Assembly: GCA_022578965.1 (NCBI GenBank)
Contig: MU400742.1
Coordinates: 1-60,479 of the forward strand
DNA: 60,479 bases
Direction of reading: 5' to 3'
DNA from: Xylaria sp. FL1777
Taxonomy: Eukaryota; Ascomycota; Sordariomycetes; Xylariales; Xylariaceae
In this document: one piece after another, positions 45,009-57,479 of the stretch
Layout: each line of letters starts with the position of its first letter
Numbering within the stretch: the first letter of the stretch is position 1
Notes under the pieces: model-generated
Told to the model about the DNA's origin: nothing
Databases searched by the model: none
The model's input: only the letters and a program-made list of their open reading frames with translations
Made by a program: the position numbers and the translations under genes

Positions 45009-47423
45009 TCAATGCTGCTTCCTCTTATCGCACTCCCCAGGATAAGAAGGGCCCGTAGAACTCGTGGGCTGTAACGGTGGCTGGGCACAGTTGCCCGCGA
45101 TATCGCAGGCGATCTTTTCGGCCAGGGCGTATACGGTAGATTCGGGGTGTCCGGGTGGGAGAAGAGGAAAGGCTGACGCGTCGACAACGCGCAGGTTCTC
45201 TACGCCGTATACTCGCGCCTGCGGATCGACGACAGCCATCGGATCGTCCTTCTTGCCCATCTTGTTAGTGCAGGATGCGTGGTAGATGGCGTTATAGCTT
45301 CGGCGAATCGAGGCTAGGATCTCTTCGTCGGTAGCCACGTCTTGGCCCGGGTAAATCTCTTCGCCAATGACCAGCTTCTTCATGGCAGCCGTTGCCCAAA
45401 ACTCGCGCGCACGCTTGAATGCCGCCACTGCCACAGCAATGTCACCGGGGTGAGTCAATGAATTAGGATCGATGATAGGATGTACCGCCGTATCAGCAGA
45501 CGAGATCGATACAGTGCCGCGCGAGAGGGACGAAATGACGGCGCACACCAGCGTTCCGTAGTTGTAGCCATCAGAAGGGTCAGCGAAACGCGAGTCGAAG
45601 TCTTCTCCCAGCCACGATCCGAGCGAGATATATTCCGCCTCAGGCCAATCTTTCGGAAGCCCGGCGAGTGCAGAGACGGTTTCATGGGACCATCCTTTCC
45701 GGAGGTGAGCAGGAATCTTCTCCCAACCGATCACGTCCGCCGTCGGGTTCGTGTAAATCCCCGTGGCGTTGGCCTGGAAAAGTGCCTTCTGCTCAGCAGC
45801 AAACTCGGGGTTGATAAGTGAGGAAAAGGTGATGGCATTGATGCGGTACGTAATACCATAATAAATGTGATCCTGTAGGTTTTGCCCTACGCCAGGCCGG
45901 TCAGCCACGACAGGGATACCCAGCTTATTCAGAGTCTCAGAGGGCCCAACACCAGAGACCATCAACAACTGCGGTGAGCCAAATACACCAGAGGAGACGA
46001 TGACTTCTTTATTGGCCTTCAGCGTATACTGGGCACCCATAGTGTTAACCATGACGCCAGTGGCCTTCTTATCGGCATCAAACAGGATCTTCTTAGCCAA
46101 GGTTAGGTGATATAGGTAGAGGTCTGTGTTCCCGAGACTTGGCTGGAGATACGCCGTTGAGGATGAACTTCGTAACATCGTCTTACCGTCGATCGAAAAT
46201 GTAGCATACGACTGACCAAGCAGCTTGCCGCTGTTGAATCCAGGAATGACGGGAAGTCCAATGGCCTTGAGACCTTCTACCGCCCACGTGGCGATCGCCT
46301 GAGGCCACTGCAAAGCCTACGGTCAGCTATCGCCATTCCCCGTGTGCTTTGTCGAGGTGGGTGAGATTCTAAGATGTGATTTTGGCCTCAAAAGGTGCCC
46401 TCACGCCCCAGAGTCCACCAAGCCACGAATAAGGTGATCCGAAAATTACTTACGTTAGGATACGCTGCGGCGATCGGGCCACTCCTGCCTACGACACCTT
46501 GGTCGTACACGGGTGTCGAGTTGACGGGCCTTGCGTCCACTAAGAACATTTCGGGGTCAGTAATTGTCATTCAGTCCGTGATTTGAAGGATAGATTTAAA
46601 CTTCCAGGCATCCGTCTACTTATCAGAAGTTTTTTATGGTGTTCTAAAATGGCACTAGAGATTACTTACTATTTGGCGGCACGAAATGCGCACTCTTTTG
46701 GAACCACTATCGTTCGCTGGACTCAGTAATTACGCTTTCGGGTGAAATATGCACGGGTTTCGGGGGTTCTGCATGCTCCCATGATATTTTCGTTGCTCTA
46801 ACAGGAAGTTCTTGCCTCCACAAACGGCCAAAATATGAAGAAGTTGACTCCAAGGGTAGGTAACTCACGGGTAGGAATTTGGACCAGGTGTAGCTATCAT
46901 CACCAACCTCGTCGGCCCAGTTCCGGTAGGAGCCCTCAGTTCCACGTTGATACACCATGAAATTTCTGGCTGAACCTCCTCCGAATGTCTTGCCCGCTGC
47001 ATAATGGAGCGTCAAGTTGTTAGCGCCCTATTCCTGCGGTCAGTACTTAAGTCTCGATGTGTATGTCTGGTCAAGCTGACTAACAGCTTGTGGCGTCGTT
47101 ATGTATCCCCAGTCAATCAAGGGTTGCCAATCAGTCACACCCTTTCCAGTGAAGGCGCCATCGCCACCAGGAAGCATACTATTATTACTATTACATAGTT
47201 CATAAAATGTTCCAGCCTCGATGACAGCGACGGTGCCGGCACGTTGCTCGACTAGTCGTGCCGCTACGGTAAGACCCGCGGTGCCACCTCCCACGATAAC
47301 ATAGTCGTAAGTCGCATTGTCGCCGGGTGTACCAAATGACGATCCCAGTAGCCGAGACGGATCTCCCAGTGCTGAGGTAGAGCCAGCTAGCAGGGCTGTC
47401 GCCCAAATTGCAGCCTTCAACAT
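45009..47423 (-). CDS. Secreted FAD-dependent GMC oxidoreductase
   Basis: Five exons (47,423-47,085; 47,027-46,869; 46,706-46,670; 46,539-46,454; 46,307-45,009) encode 639 residues. The protein begins with a signal peptide (residues 1-19), then the FAD-binding V-I-V-G-G-G-T-A-G-L (about 42-51). The G-K-T-F-G-G-G-S-A-R-N box follows, then the second GMC signature S-S-G-V-F-G-S-P-Q-L-L. Near the C-terminus are the two active-site histidines, in Y-H-A-S-C (His550) and P-P-G-H-P-E-S (His594). GMC enzymes oxidise alcohols or sugars, passing electrons to oxygen or another acceptor. Substrate cannot be told from sequence. The introns are 57, 162, 130 and 146 bp, and exon 3 is only 37 bp. It was placed by the join P-P-N-M-D-A-R-P-V-N-S. 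Confidence 0.88.
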
Positions 47424-50400
47424 GAGGATGTGTGTCTTCCAAAAGAGTGAAAGAAGACGCCCGGTGGATACGAAAGAGTGACAACAAGCAAACCTTGAAG
47501 GCGGAAGAAGATCAGCTACCCTCGCAGGGCAAGCTGATTACTTTATAACTCCCGCCTACACAGACAGCTCGGTAGAAGAGTATTAAGCGTGTGCGCTTTA
47601 CTCATACCAAGGCGAATCCCTGCTAGAACTTCAGTCATCCTCATACCACAAGTTCATAGTCTGGAGTTAAGAAGCGTAGTGTATGTGGCTTGCAGTCTAG
47701 AGATGTCCAAGATACACTACCCCATCTAATATTCTTCTTAGTCCACAGTGACGTTCGTCTAACATAGCGTACGATACACACCATACTGTACCTGGGTAAT
47801 TCACTGCGAGGAACCCAATGCGTGCTCTGAAGCTTTAGATCTGCTATGCTCAGATGCTCACATCCGCACTAGTGGTATGTGTGCTTCTTGACATTTTCTA
47901 TAGCTACTGTAGTCGACCATGGAAAGTCTTGCGCTATGCTATAAAACCACGTGGGAGTAGCACCTTATTATTTGTGAGTTAGCATTACATATATGTAGTA
48001 TGAGTGAATAGGTAAGCCTGTTACCGGCAATTCGTTGTCAGCACATGGTACGTACTGCGTAGTAGTCATCGTCAGACTATGGAGGTTTAGCGGTCATTTT
48101 TTACACTAGCTATTATTAGTAGATACATATCCAACACAATATATACCTACCTACGCATACATAAGCACATAATCTACGCAATTGCGCGAAGGAACACCGT
48201 GCAGTAGTCTAGGGAGTCCAGGCACGAAGATAAAGCTAGGATGCGCTAGTTAAAAAAATTAATAAATCAAGCATACACTACGCAGTATATGTATGAGCAT
48301 GAGAAAATGCGACAAGACAAAACCAGTTTACAAATCAAAAATTCAGACTCGAAGCTTGTCGTCTCGGCTCAGCTGGACTTATCCACTGTTTGGGTTGTTT
48401 GCAGGTTGGTTGTTTGGTAAAGGTTGTTTGGTAAAGAATAGAAAAAACCAACGCCTCTCATGCCGCCAATTAAAGATTACTGGGACCAGTGGCGTATGTG
48501 CACCGAATACCGGTAGAGCACCACCCTAAGTTCCGATAACCGCGGAATGATACATATAAGCTTAAAACATGGACTATACAACGACCCTGTCTTACCAGGT
48601 ACCTACACCTACAGTGCAGATCATCACATGTAAAGCGGCAGGGGGCGTGGAAGGGTCTACATATACGTAGTACGTGCATATCTGTACGCAGTCAGAATGG
48701 CCGGGATTCCTCGCCGGCACATTCCACTTACTCTGCGTCTGCGACGAATCAACGAAACTCAACGAAATCAGCAACTGTGCTTTGCGCGATGTCTGGCTAT
48801 GCGGCTGACTCAAGAGACCTCGGGAGTTCGCTACCCTGGGACAAGCTGCTTGACCAATCTGCTGGGCTGGATAAAAAGAACAGGCAATGCATGCGAGGGT
48901 GGTTGATAATTCTCTTCGCCATTCCTCACCGTCTCTATCGTCTCACCTGTTATGCAGGCGTCCCCGCCTCGCCACCCCTGTCCACTAGAACTCCGCCGTT
49001 TCATCAAGTAGGTATTCATGTAATCTACGGCATAGCAGTATAGTAGGTATTTGTTCGGTCCTGCCCCAGGGTAGCTACTCAGAGAGAGTAGGAGTGGTAG
49101 GAGTGTAGACAAGAATCGTTCTATACATAGTAGTCCCTAGCGGCATCTGCTATTTTCCATCCATATTATAGGCAACCTGGATATATGTAGCTCTAGACTA
49201 GGTAGGTATTTGACCGTTACCGCCTCAAGTAAGTGGTTTCTGAGTACTTACTGACTATGGTAGATATGAAACCGGTGGCTGGTGATGGAGCTGGGAGCAG
49301 GATGACGAGCCGAGTGATCTCTCTCTCTAACGGTCGGGGGTTTCTTCTTCTTCTTTTCTTTTTTTAGGCTAGCCAACGAGTTTTAAACGGAAGAATTGAC
49401 ATTTTGCATCATTCCCGTAGTAGGAAAATCAAAAGTACATGGGTACCAATTGTTGGATAGCGAGGTGGATATTGATATTGCCCAATGCTCCCTAAGCGGC
49501 GTCGACCATGCACACATTGGTATTTGGAATGTCATATTAGACAGACAATACAGTAAGATGATTTTGTCGCGATTCGAAGCAGACTTCTCCTTTGGTTTGG
49601 GGTTGGTTTGGTTTGCTCCCATCATCCACCAGATCATTGAACCCCTGTCCATTAGCATACATTGTATCTGTAATAAAACCCACAAGTCTTATCTAGTGTG
49701 AAGTTGGAATGCAGCATGCTTACATACTTGCTTACTTATGTATGTGCTTATGTAGTACGGTATACTTACAGTATGTACTTGCTTTTGCAGTGGTGAGCAG
49801 GTTGGATGAGAAACGAGCCTCCCAGTGCCACGACATACATGTAGTCACGAACAACACCTCGTTGTTGACACAGCCTGGGACTTATACTTAGTGAGGCTTC
49901 CGGGTTGCGGCAGCCTTCGTGCCCTCGACACAATTGTCAAGAATGGATGACCCAGAGCGATACGCACTGCAGGCGGGATCTCATGTGGCGAGAATAAAAT
50001 CATATAATCATATAATCCTGCCAGCCGGGCACCTCTGCCGACTCTAATGCGGGCATTTGCCTCCTGTGGGCTTACGAGAGCGCTTGGCAAGGACTACGAC
50101 GTGTGTACGCTCCTACATGATGGTCTCCAGCATAGGCTATAGCTAACCCTGTGCTTCTCGTCACCGATCGAGTGAGATTTCAACGTGCATTTGGTCTCCA
50201 GATCCCAACGCGGATGAGCCAGATCCCCACCGCAATCGGACCCTGTTCGATAGCCTTGCAAATCTTCTTGTTGCCATGCCTATGCTCGCTCTGCTTTATA
50301 CGTTTTTCCCCTCCTCTGTTGTTTGGACGCGTCAAAGCAAACTCGGTGCTGGTGCCAATTGATGGCCCGTTCAGACACCGATTTCCCGTGTAGATCCATT

Positions 50401-50856
50401 GTCTCGACCCCGCGGGTTTGGCGTGCTTCTGTCCGTGCTGCTGTCCGTGCTTATGCCCATGGACCATGGTGCCCCGATCGTGCAGTATGCTCCGCTTCCT
50501 GTACGTACAATAGTGTACGGCGCAGGTCACGTCTGGCCGGCGAGTCTCGGCCTAGGCAAGTTATTCCTAGCCTTCAAAACGGAGAACCCCGTCCTAGGTA
50601 CCAGGGTCAGCCCAGACTCGGTGTTTGTGGCTGGTCGGGTCCTGGAAGGGGATTTCCTGTGGTTCGTGGTTCTTAATGCTCTACATATAAAAGATTGCTC
50701 CCTGGCCTTGTCCATTGGGAGATTTCCCCCCTGGAGGGCGTGCTTCGATCTCGTGGCTGGGAGACATTCGAAAGACAAAGATAAGTCAGAGGATTCTTAA
50801 AGACACGACTGCCTGACGACAACGGACGGGTTCCCAGCACGGTCAATATCTTCACC
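47424..50856. other. 3.4-kb intergenic region, no supportable gene
   Basis: I see short tandem-like runs (GGTTGTTTGGTAAA twice near 48,410-48,436; CTGTCCGTGCT twice near 50,428-50,452; a CTT/TTC tract at 49,341-49,368). Open frames of 100-133 codons at 49,396-49,701 and 50,399-50,800 have no recognisable domains and overlap equally long frames on the other strand. The ends are the promoters of the oxidoreductase and the transporter. Confidence 0.5.
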
Positions 50857-52656
50857 ATGAGTGTATTTGCTCTCCCGAAGCGTGACGAGCAGGCCGGCAA
50901 GGCATGGCCTGCCATAGTCATCGGTTGTTTTGTGGCCTTCGGTGGTGTTCTGTTCGGGTATGCCTCCTGTCTCTCAAATGATAATAAACCCCAAGTCCGC
51001 GTTACTAACATAGTATTCAGCTATGATACCGGCACCATCAGCGGGATTTTGACTATGCCGTACTGGCGACAGCTCTTCTCTACAGGCTACGTGAATTCCG
51101 CTGGAGAACCAGATGTATCACCTTCGCAATCGTCTGCTATCGTTTCTATCTTGTCCGCTGGAACATTCTTCGGTTCTCTCGCCTCCCCCTTCATGGCTGA
51201 TATCATTGGACGTCGATGGGCATTGATTGTCTCATGCTGGGTATTCAACCTTGGCGTCGCCCTACAAGTGGCATCGAGTGCCATCCCTCTGTTCCTGGCG
51301 GGCAGGTTCTTTGCAGGCTTTGGTGTTGGTCTCGTCTCTGCTCTGAGTAAGTTCTGGCCTGTACAACGCCGCCTTGTCACTCGCTAAGATGTTACTGCAT
51401 AGTCCCCCTATACCAAAGCGAGACGGCTCCGAAGTGGATTCGAGGTGCTATCGTCGGCGCGTACCAGTTTGCCATCACTGTTGGCCTCTTCGTGGCGAGC
51501 CTTCTGAACAATGCTACCCAGAACTTCCCCAATCCGGGAAGTTACCAGATCCCCATTGCCACTCAGTTCACTTGGTCCATCATCCTCTTTATTGGCATGC
51601 TGTTCCTTCCTGAAACCCCACGATACTTGATCAGGAAGGGAGACCACGAAAACGCCGCCCGTGCTCTTGGACGACTGCGAAGACTCCCGGCGGATCACCC
51701 TTCCATTGCCTCCGAATTAGCAGAGATCCGCGCCAACCATGAATTCGAGCTCAGCATTGGCCAGACGAGCTATATCGACTGCTTTCGTGGACCCATGGTT
51801 AAGCGCCAGCTTACTGGCATGGCTCTTCAGGCCCTCCAGCAATTGACCGGTATTAACTTCATCTTCTACTACGGAACGCAATACTTCAAGAACTCCGGTA
51901 TCGAAAATCCGTTCGTCATTTCTGTCATCACTTCTGTCATAAACGTCGTGTCCACCCTCCCAGGTCTGTGGGCCGTCGACAGATTCGGTCGCCGCCCTCT
52001 TCTCTTTTGGGGTGCCATCGGAATGTGTATTGGCCAGTTCGTTGTGGCTCTCATCGGTACTTTGACTACTGGCCAAGATTCCATGGGAAATATCATTGTC
52101 TACAATGTGCCTGCCCAGAAGGCTAGCATTGCATTCATCGCCATCTTTATCTTCTTCTTTGCATCTACATGGGGCCCCCTCGGTTGGGTCGTCACGAGCG
52201 AGATCTATCCCCTGAAGACCCGAGCCAAGAGTTTGAGTCTGACGACTGCATCAAACGTGAGTCCTTATCCCAGAGACTGTAGTAAGCCGATGTCACTGAC
52301 TAGATCATCATTAGTGGCTCCTCAACTTCATCATCGCTTTCGTCACACCCTACTTGGTTGACTACGGCCCGAATTACGCCAACTTACAGTCTAAGGTATT
52401 CTTCATCTGGTTCGGTGCCTGCTTCATTTGCATCACATTCGTACACTTCTTCATCTACGAAACAAAGGGCTTGTCTCTCGAGCAGGTTGACGAGATGTAC
52501 AGTGAGTGCAAGAGCGCTCGCGAGAGCACCCATTGGACTCCCACTCTCGGCTATCGCCAGAGGCAGCTAGCCAATAGGTCTCCTACGGAGACAGATGAGA
52601 AGTCTGGTGCAGAAGCTGCTGTTGTACAACATTCTGACGGTAGTTCAACGGCTTAA
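50857..52656 (+). CDS. MFS sugar transporter (glucose/hexose type)
   Basis: Four exons (50,857-50,957; 51,021-51,346; 51,403-52,256; 52,315-52,656) encode 540 residues with about 12 membrane spans. Sugar-porter signatures are present: F-G-Y-D-T-G-T-I-S-G (formed across intron 1), D-I-I-G-R-R, G-V-G-L-V-S-A-L-I-P-L-Y-Q-S-E (across intron 2), P-E-T-P-R-Y-L, Q-Q-L-T-G-I-N-F, D-R-F-G-R-R and E-T-K-G-L-S-L-E-Q. The N-terminal layout (W-P-A-I-V-I-G then F-V-A-F-G-G-V-L-F-G-Y-D-T) resembles fungal hexose carriers of the RCO3/HGT group. The introns are 63, 56 and 58 bp. It should act at the plasma membrane by proton symport or facilitated uptake. The sugar is not determined. Confidence 0.92.
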
Positions 52657-53866
52657 TAGAGGCAATATATAGACTTTGCGATCGTGAACTGTTGTTGCGT
52701 ATCATGTGTTTTGGGCCACCTTCGGACATAAGCTGGTTCATATTTCCCATCTCGCATCACGTAATCTTGCTCAGGTCACCCAGTTTTGCCGGTCGCCCTC
52801 ACGACCATTGAAACTGTACTGAGTGCGTCCACAAGGCCATTCACCTTCTTGTACATACTGACAGTGCTAAGGCACTTTGCCTACAAGTATGCCGGATGCT
52901 TGTTCCGATGCCTTGAGATCACAAGTGCACGCCTCTAGATATGGATGGCGGATAACAGCTTAGGGGAGTTCGGGTACGTGGGAGCTCTGCTAAGCCTATT
53001 GAAGGCTAAGAGATGATCTTCATATGTCTGTGATCTTACAACGGCCTTTGGCGCTGCATGTATTGGCATATGTCGTATGATCGGACTATAAACGTGTATT
53101 CGGCGCCCCTCGTTAGCTCCCTGCTTACCTTACGTATATACAGCTGAACGTTCTCGTGCTCTTCTTATCAGCGACCCTATGATAGCCTCTGGCATCGCTA
53201 CTTTGCTCGATCCACACTGACTACAGACGGTCAACATCTGCAACCCGTGAATTTTGGGGGGATGGTGGTGTAACGATCTACGCAACGACGAATCTATTTC
53301 AATAGAAATGGCTGCCACAAGGCTGCTCGACCTTGGCTTTGTATCTTAACCCCTCGCAGAAGCAGCACATCTCCATGGCATTTCAAGTTAGATCAACATG
53401 ACTTGGTTCAGTAATCCATGAAGCGTGTAGATGAACATAAGCATTATTTAGTTCCCATTCTAGTAGTACAACTCAACTCGTCCGGTTCTTAAATGCTCAG
53501 GAGACGAAACTTGTTTAACAATTAGGCGAGTATTTGAGGCATTTCGCAGTAAACTTTGTTATAGTCATACAAAAGAATCCTTGTTAATGTCTCACCTAGC
53601 CCTCAGACAGCTGAGTAGCCTCACTAGTAGGCTATCTCTGTCTTGTTCTTCGCTCGTGCCTGACACTGGAGAGTAGATGGACCAGAGCCTCTGCCTGGAG
53701 CAAAGTCATTATCAACAACTCACACAAACTTCCGTTCAGACTTCGAACAAAAAGAATATTCAACCAGGGTTTGTTCTTCGTTCACAATACTCACATTAGA
53801 TATAGAGACATTTGATAAAACAAAAATCACCAGTATTAGGATATTAGTTTTGCGGTATAACTGCTT
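52657..53866. other. Intergenic, no gene recognised
   Basis: The transporter 3' region and the convergent end of the dioxygenase gene. No repeat or open frame worth calling. Confidence 0.55.
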
Positions 53867-55689
53867 CTATAAATGCAGGCCGTGGAACCCATGCGCAATA
53901 GCCCAGTCGCATACAGCCCGACCCAGCTCTTCCATGGTCTTCGCGTCTAAGCAGATAAGGTAGCTGGTCTTTCCAAATCCATCGAGAACAACACTGAGAA
54001 GTATTCCATCATCTTCGTTTTTATCTCCATCTCCGTCCCCGTCTCCAAGCTGTCTTGGGCAGGGCACAAATATTGCCTCTCCTGGTGTATGACCTCTAGG
54101 CCCCTGCCAGGATATTGTCTGACGTGTTACTAAATCCGTTTTGACAATAGTGTCGTATAACGTGCTATACCCACGATTCGCTAAACTGTAAACGTAACGG
54201 TACTTCCTCGTCATATAACATGGGTTAATAGTAGGCAGTTCACCGGCGCGCGGTGCTTTGATTTCGAGGACTTTCTCCGAATCTGTTGGAGAGGATTCAT
54301 CTATCTTGTTAACAGGAACTCGGAACCTATGCCTCACAATTCTTTGGAGACAACTGCGTATCCGTCGCTCGTCCTTGACGTAGATTTCTTCTCTTCCTTT
54401 CGCATTCAGCAGAACGTCCATCTCGAAGGCCCGTATAATATCTGTTGATGGATACTCAATGACATCACAGAATATGTGGATATCGCCCGTAGACTCATCA
54501 TAATCTTCGAATGAATTGATGCTGTGAAAAAAGAACCCTGCCGGGCTCTCGAATGTAGCCACGACCCCGCGACTACCTCGGCGGTCCACGATGAACCATT
54601 TACATCTCTTGGAGCGGTCAAACGGCTCTATAGCGTCAACAATGTTGCCTTTCCAGGGAACCGAGATGCCCATGTATCCAAGGTGTGAAGATGGGATACA
54701 TAAAATCACGAATGATGGCGACAGGAAAAAGGAGTGAATATAGGCCGGCTTTAAGTCAGGTGCGGAGATAGTTGCGAGAATGTCGGTTGTTCCGCTTTCC
54801 GAATTGGTACGAAAAACACGATAGGTTGCGTAAAGACCCATGTCGAGATTGAAATTGAAGAGATCTCCGGTCTCCGGGTCTCTTTGTGCGTGGGCTGAGC
54901 TGAGAGGACCCTTGAGCAGCGGATGGAGCGTTTGCTGTCTTGTTAGGCCAATCGGCTCCAGTGTCTCGGGACTGATCTCCTGGAGACGGCTGGCGTCTGT
55001 GGCCAAATAGAGTGCCCTACCGCCTTCTCTGTGACCCAGGCTCTTCAGTCCCGAGTTCGATATAAGCCCTGGAAGGTCCGCGTGCACTGTGACACACACG
55101 TTCGCAGATGAAGGCGTCGGATTCTGCTCCTCACGTTTAAACACACTCATAATCTTACCAAAGATGCCGATACATGGGTCTTGACGTTGGCCGAAGCTTA
55201 AGCCTGGTACTCGACCTGTCTTACGGATGGCGTTGACGTAGTCTTCACCTTGACGCCGAGAGCTATACTGAACTCGTACCGAACCTTTCGGGCCATGGGA
55301 ATTAGAAATGATCTCGAATTTGTGTGTATGGGCGAAACCATCAAACCAATGTGTTGTTTTGAATATTCCCTTTAACGTATTCTCAAGAGTGTAACCCCCT
55401 GGACCTGTGCGATAAAGTGTCCCTGCTGCCCACGATGGTATCGACCCTGTTACTTTCAATTCAACAGGCCCGCGCACTTCTGTCAAGCCCTCAAACTAGA
55501 GATGATGTTAGTATTCTCCCTTAAGTGGTCATATGGATGGGGTTGACAAACTCCGGCTTCATTAGGCCAATCACCAAAGCTCCCAGTTAACCACGTGTTC
55601 ACTACTCGTTCAAATTCCTGCTCTTCGTGATCTAGCAAGGAAGGCCCTGGGCCTCTGCCAACCTCTGTTTCCATAGGCTCGATGGCCAT
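53867..55689 (-). CDS. Carotenoid cleavage dioxygenase / RPE65-family protein
   Basis: Two exons (55,689-55,552 and 55,495-53,867; 56-bp intron with a GTTTGT donor) give 588 residues. The four iron-binding histidines of the seven-bladed propeller family can be placed: His248 in S-S-A-H-A-Q-R, His300 in Y-I-H-S-F-F-L, His370 in F-F-F-H-S-I-N and His584 in H-G-F-H-G at the C-terminus. The N-terminal G-T-L-Y-R-T-G-P-G and T-H-W-F-D-G-F-A-H motifs are also typical. Such non-heme iron enzymes split carotenoids, stilbenes or related alkenes with oxygen. The substrate is unknown. An in-frame ATG at 55,803 would add 38 residues without a clear targeting signal. An acidic Asp-Gly repeat (G-D-G-D-G-D-G-D) in a C-terminal loop is a local low-complexity insert. 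Confidence 0.9.
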
Positions 55690-57479
55690 TGTACGGATGA
55701 TTCCAGAATAGGCTAGGCTGGGTTGCGTCGATGGTTGGTGATCGTTGTCCCGGCACGGGAAATAATGGGGAATATAAAGATGGAGCCGGTTTGTTGAGAC
55801 CAAAGTAATATTATCGTCTTAATTCATGAGGCTACAGCTGGATGAAGGGGAGGGTCACGATGAATCGAGGAATTAAAATCTCATATGGGGGAGTCTTGTT
55901 CGTTATGTTGATCACCATGAGGTAATGCAATGTAAAGTGATGACGGACTGCAAAGTTTAGCGCGGCTCACAAGACGTCAAGAACTAGATGCCGTGTAAGA
56001 AAACATTGAATAGAAGCACGTCCCTGAATTAATTAAATACCTTGTGAGCATGCGGAGCAATGTGTTTGGAAAGTTTACTACTATCCAGGATTTAAAGAAT
56101 CGCAGCTGGTTTCGCTCTATTCCAAGCTCAGTGGTTTGCGCTGATCTCGTGGGGAGCGTCTAGTCGATGATGTAATTATTGCGACGAGAGGGTCAGTCAA
56201 TCCAGGTACTATAGGAGATTACCGTTAAAGATATACGGCCAAGGTAGAAATCGAGCCGTCGTGGATCTCGGGTAATTTGGATAACAACGAAATAATATAA
56301 TCAATGTATGTTCGCGCTGAAAAAAGGTCCTATGAAAGGGTAGGATTAGGTAGGCAGCTTTAAGGTCTGTTATTTGGACAGTGCACACCCTCACCGAGGG
56401 TTAGATGGAATTACTGGGTGACTTTAACAATAACCTGTCCGATTATACTCTTTCGCAGAGTATAATATATTGAAACGAGGGGAATTGGGAGACCTGAAAT
56501 ACCTGCGTATAAAATAATTCATAAGTCACACGCCGTTTTCTGCGATTAAGATGGCTGTCCTGATTAGGACGGAATCGCGGTAAAATAAACACCTCATTGG
56601 CTAGCCGCTCGCTAGATTTATGTAGAAGACTACTGCCAAGCGACGCCAACTACTCAGCCAGGAACTGAGCCAATTAGTGATGTAGCGAAGCGACCTGAGA
56701 GAGAGTATGGAAAGGCTTTACATTGTCGTCATACATTTATATGTGCGGCTGATTGCCGATAGGCACCCTCCTTAGTGACATGATTGATGTTAACTGTCAC
56801 GAGCATTGTGAGTTTGCCGTTCTCAACAGAAGATGTCTTCGAAAGTACGCTGGGAACATTGTTTACTTTGGTAGCCTTCCTTTTGCTTTGATAGAAAACC
56901 GGAACGATGTCCTCCTTACAACAGAGGCCTAATCTCCATTGTATTGAGTCTGCTATCCTTTATGTCAGCGCTCTCGGTGTCCGGAAGTGCAACCTGGCCC
57001 AGTGGTTTACCAGCCACCCAGATCCAAATAGCCCGTAATGCTAGGTGCAACGAACTCACTTTCGGAAGTAGACACAATGGGAACTCTAGTTTATATAAGT
57101 AGGTGTCGGTGCTGATGCAACCTTTGCCATTGTATCTGGGTTATGAATTAATTATAGGTTATCTTCGTGAAGAGCAAAAGAAATTACGCTTAATAGGCTC
57201 TCGATAATAAAGAGGCTGTCGGTTTGTTGGTGGTAGGCGTAGATACCCACACCGTTAACCGTTGCGCGGAGAATGGGTCGAGAGGATTTCCTTACCCCGA
57301 ATGATACTATAATCCGACTTCAATTCCACCAATAAGCCGCATAGAAACTTTGAGGCTTCCACATGACGGAAGCATGCATACACACGTGGCTAAAGAATAC
57401 TTGACCTAAATCCGCAAGATATCTTATTGTCAGAGGTAAGGCAGCCTCATACTACCCATGTTGAAGCTATTAGTTGAAG
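55690..57479. other. Intergenic, no gene recognised
   Basis: This spacer separates two genes that point away from each other. Small open frames (minus, 56,394-56,209 and 56,649-56,443) have no motif. Confidence 0.55.

Noticed and set aside
50399..50800. 133-codon plus-strand frame upstream of the sugar transporter
   Set aside because: It overlaps similar frames on both strands and has no domain. More likely transporter promoter and leader.
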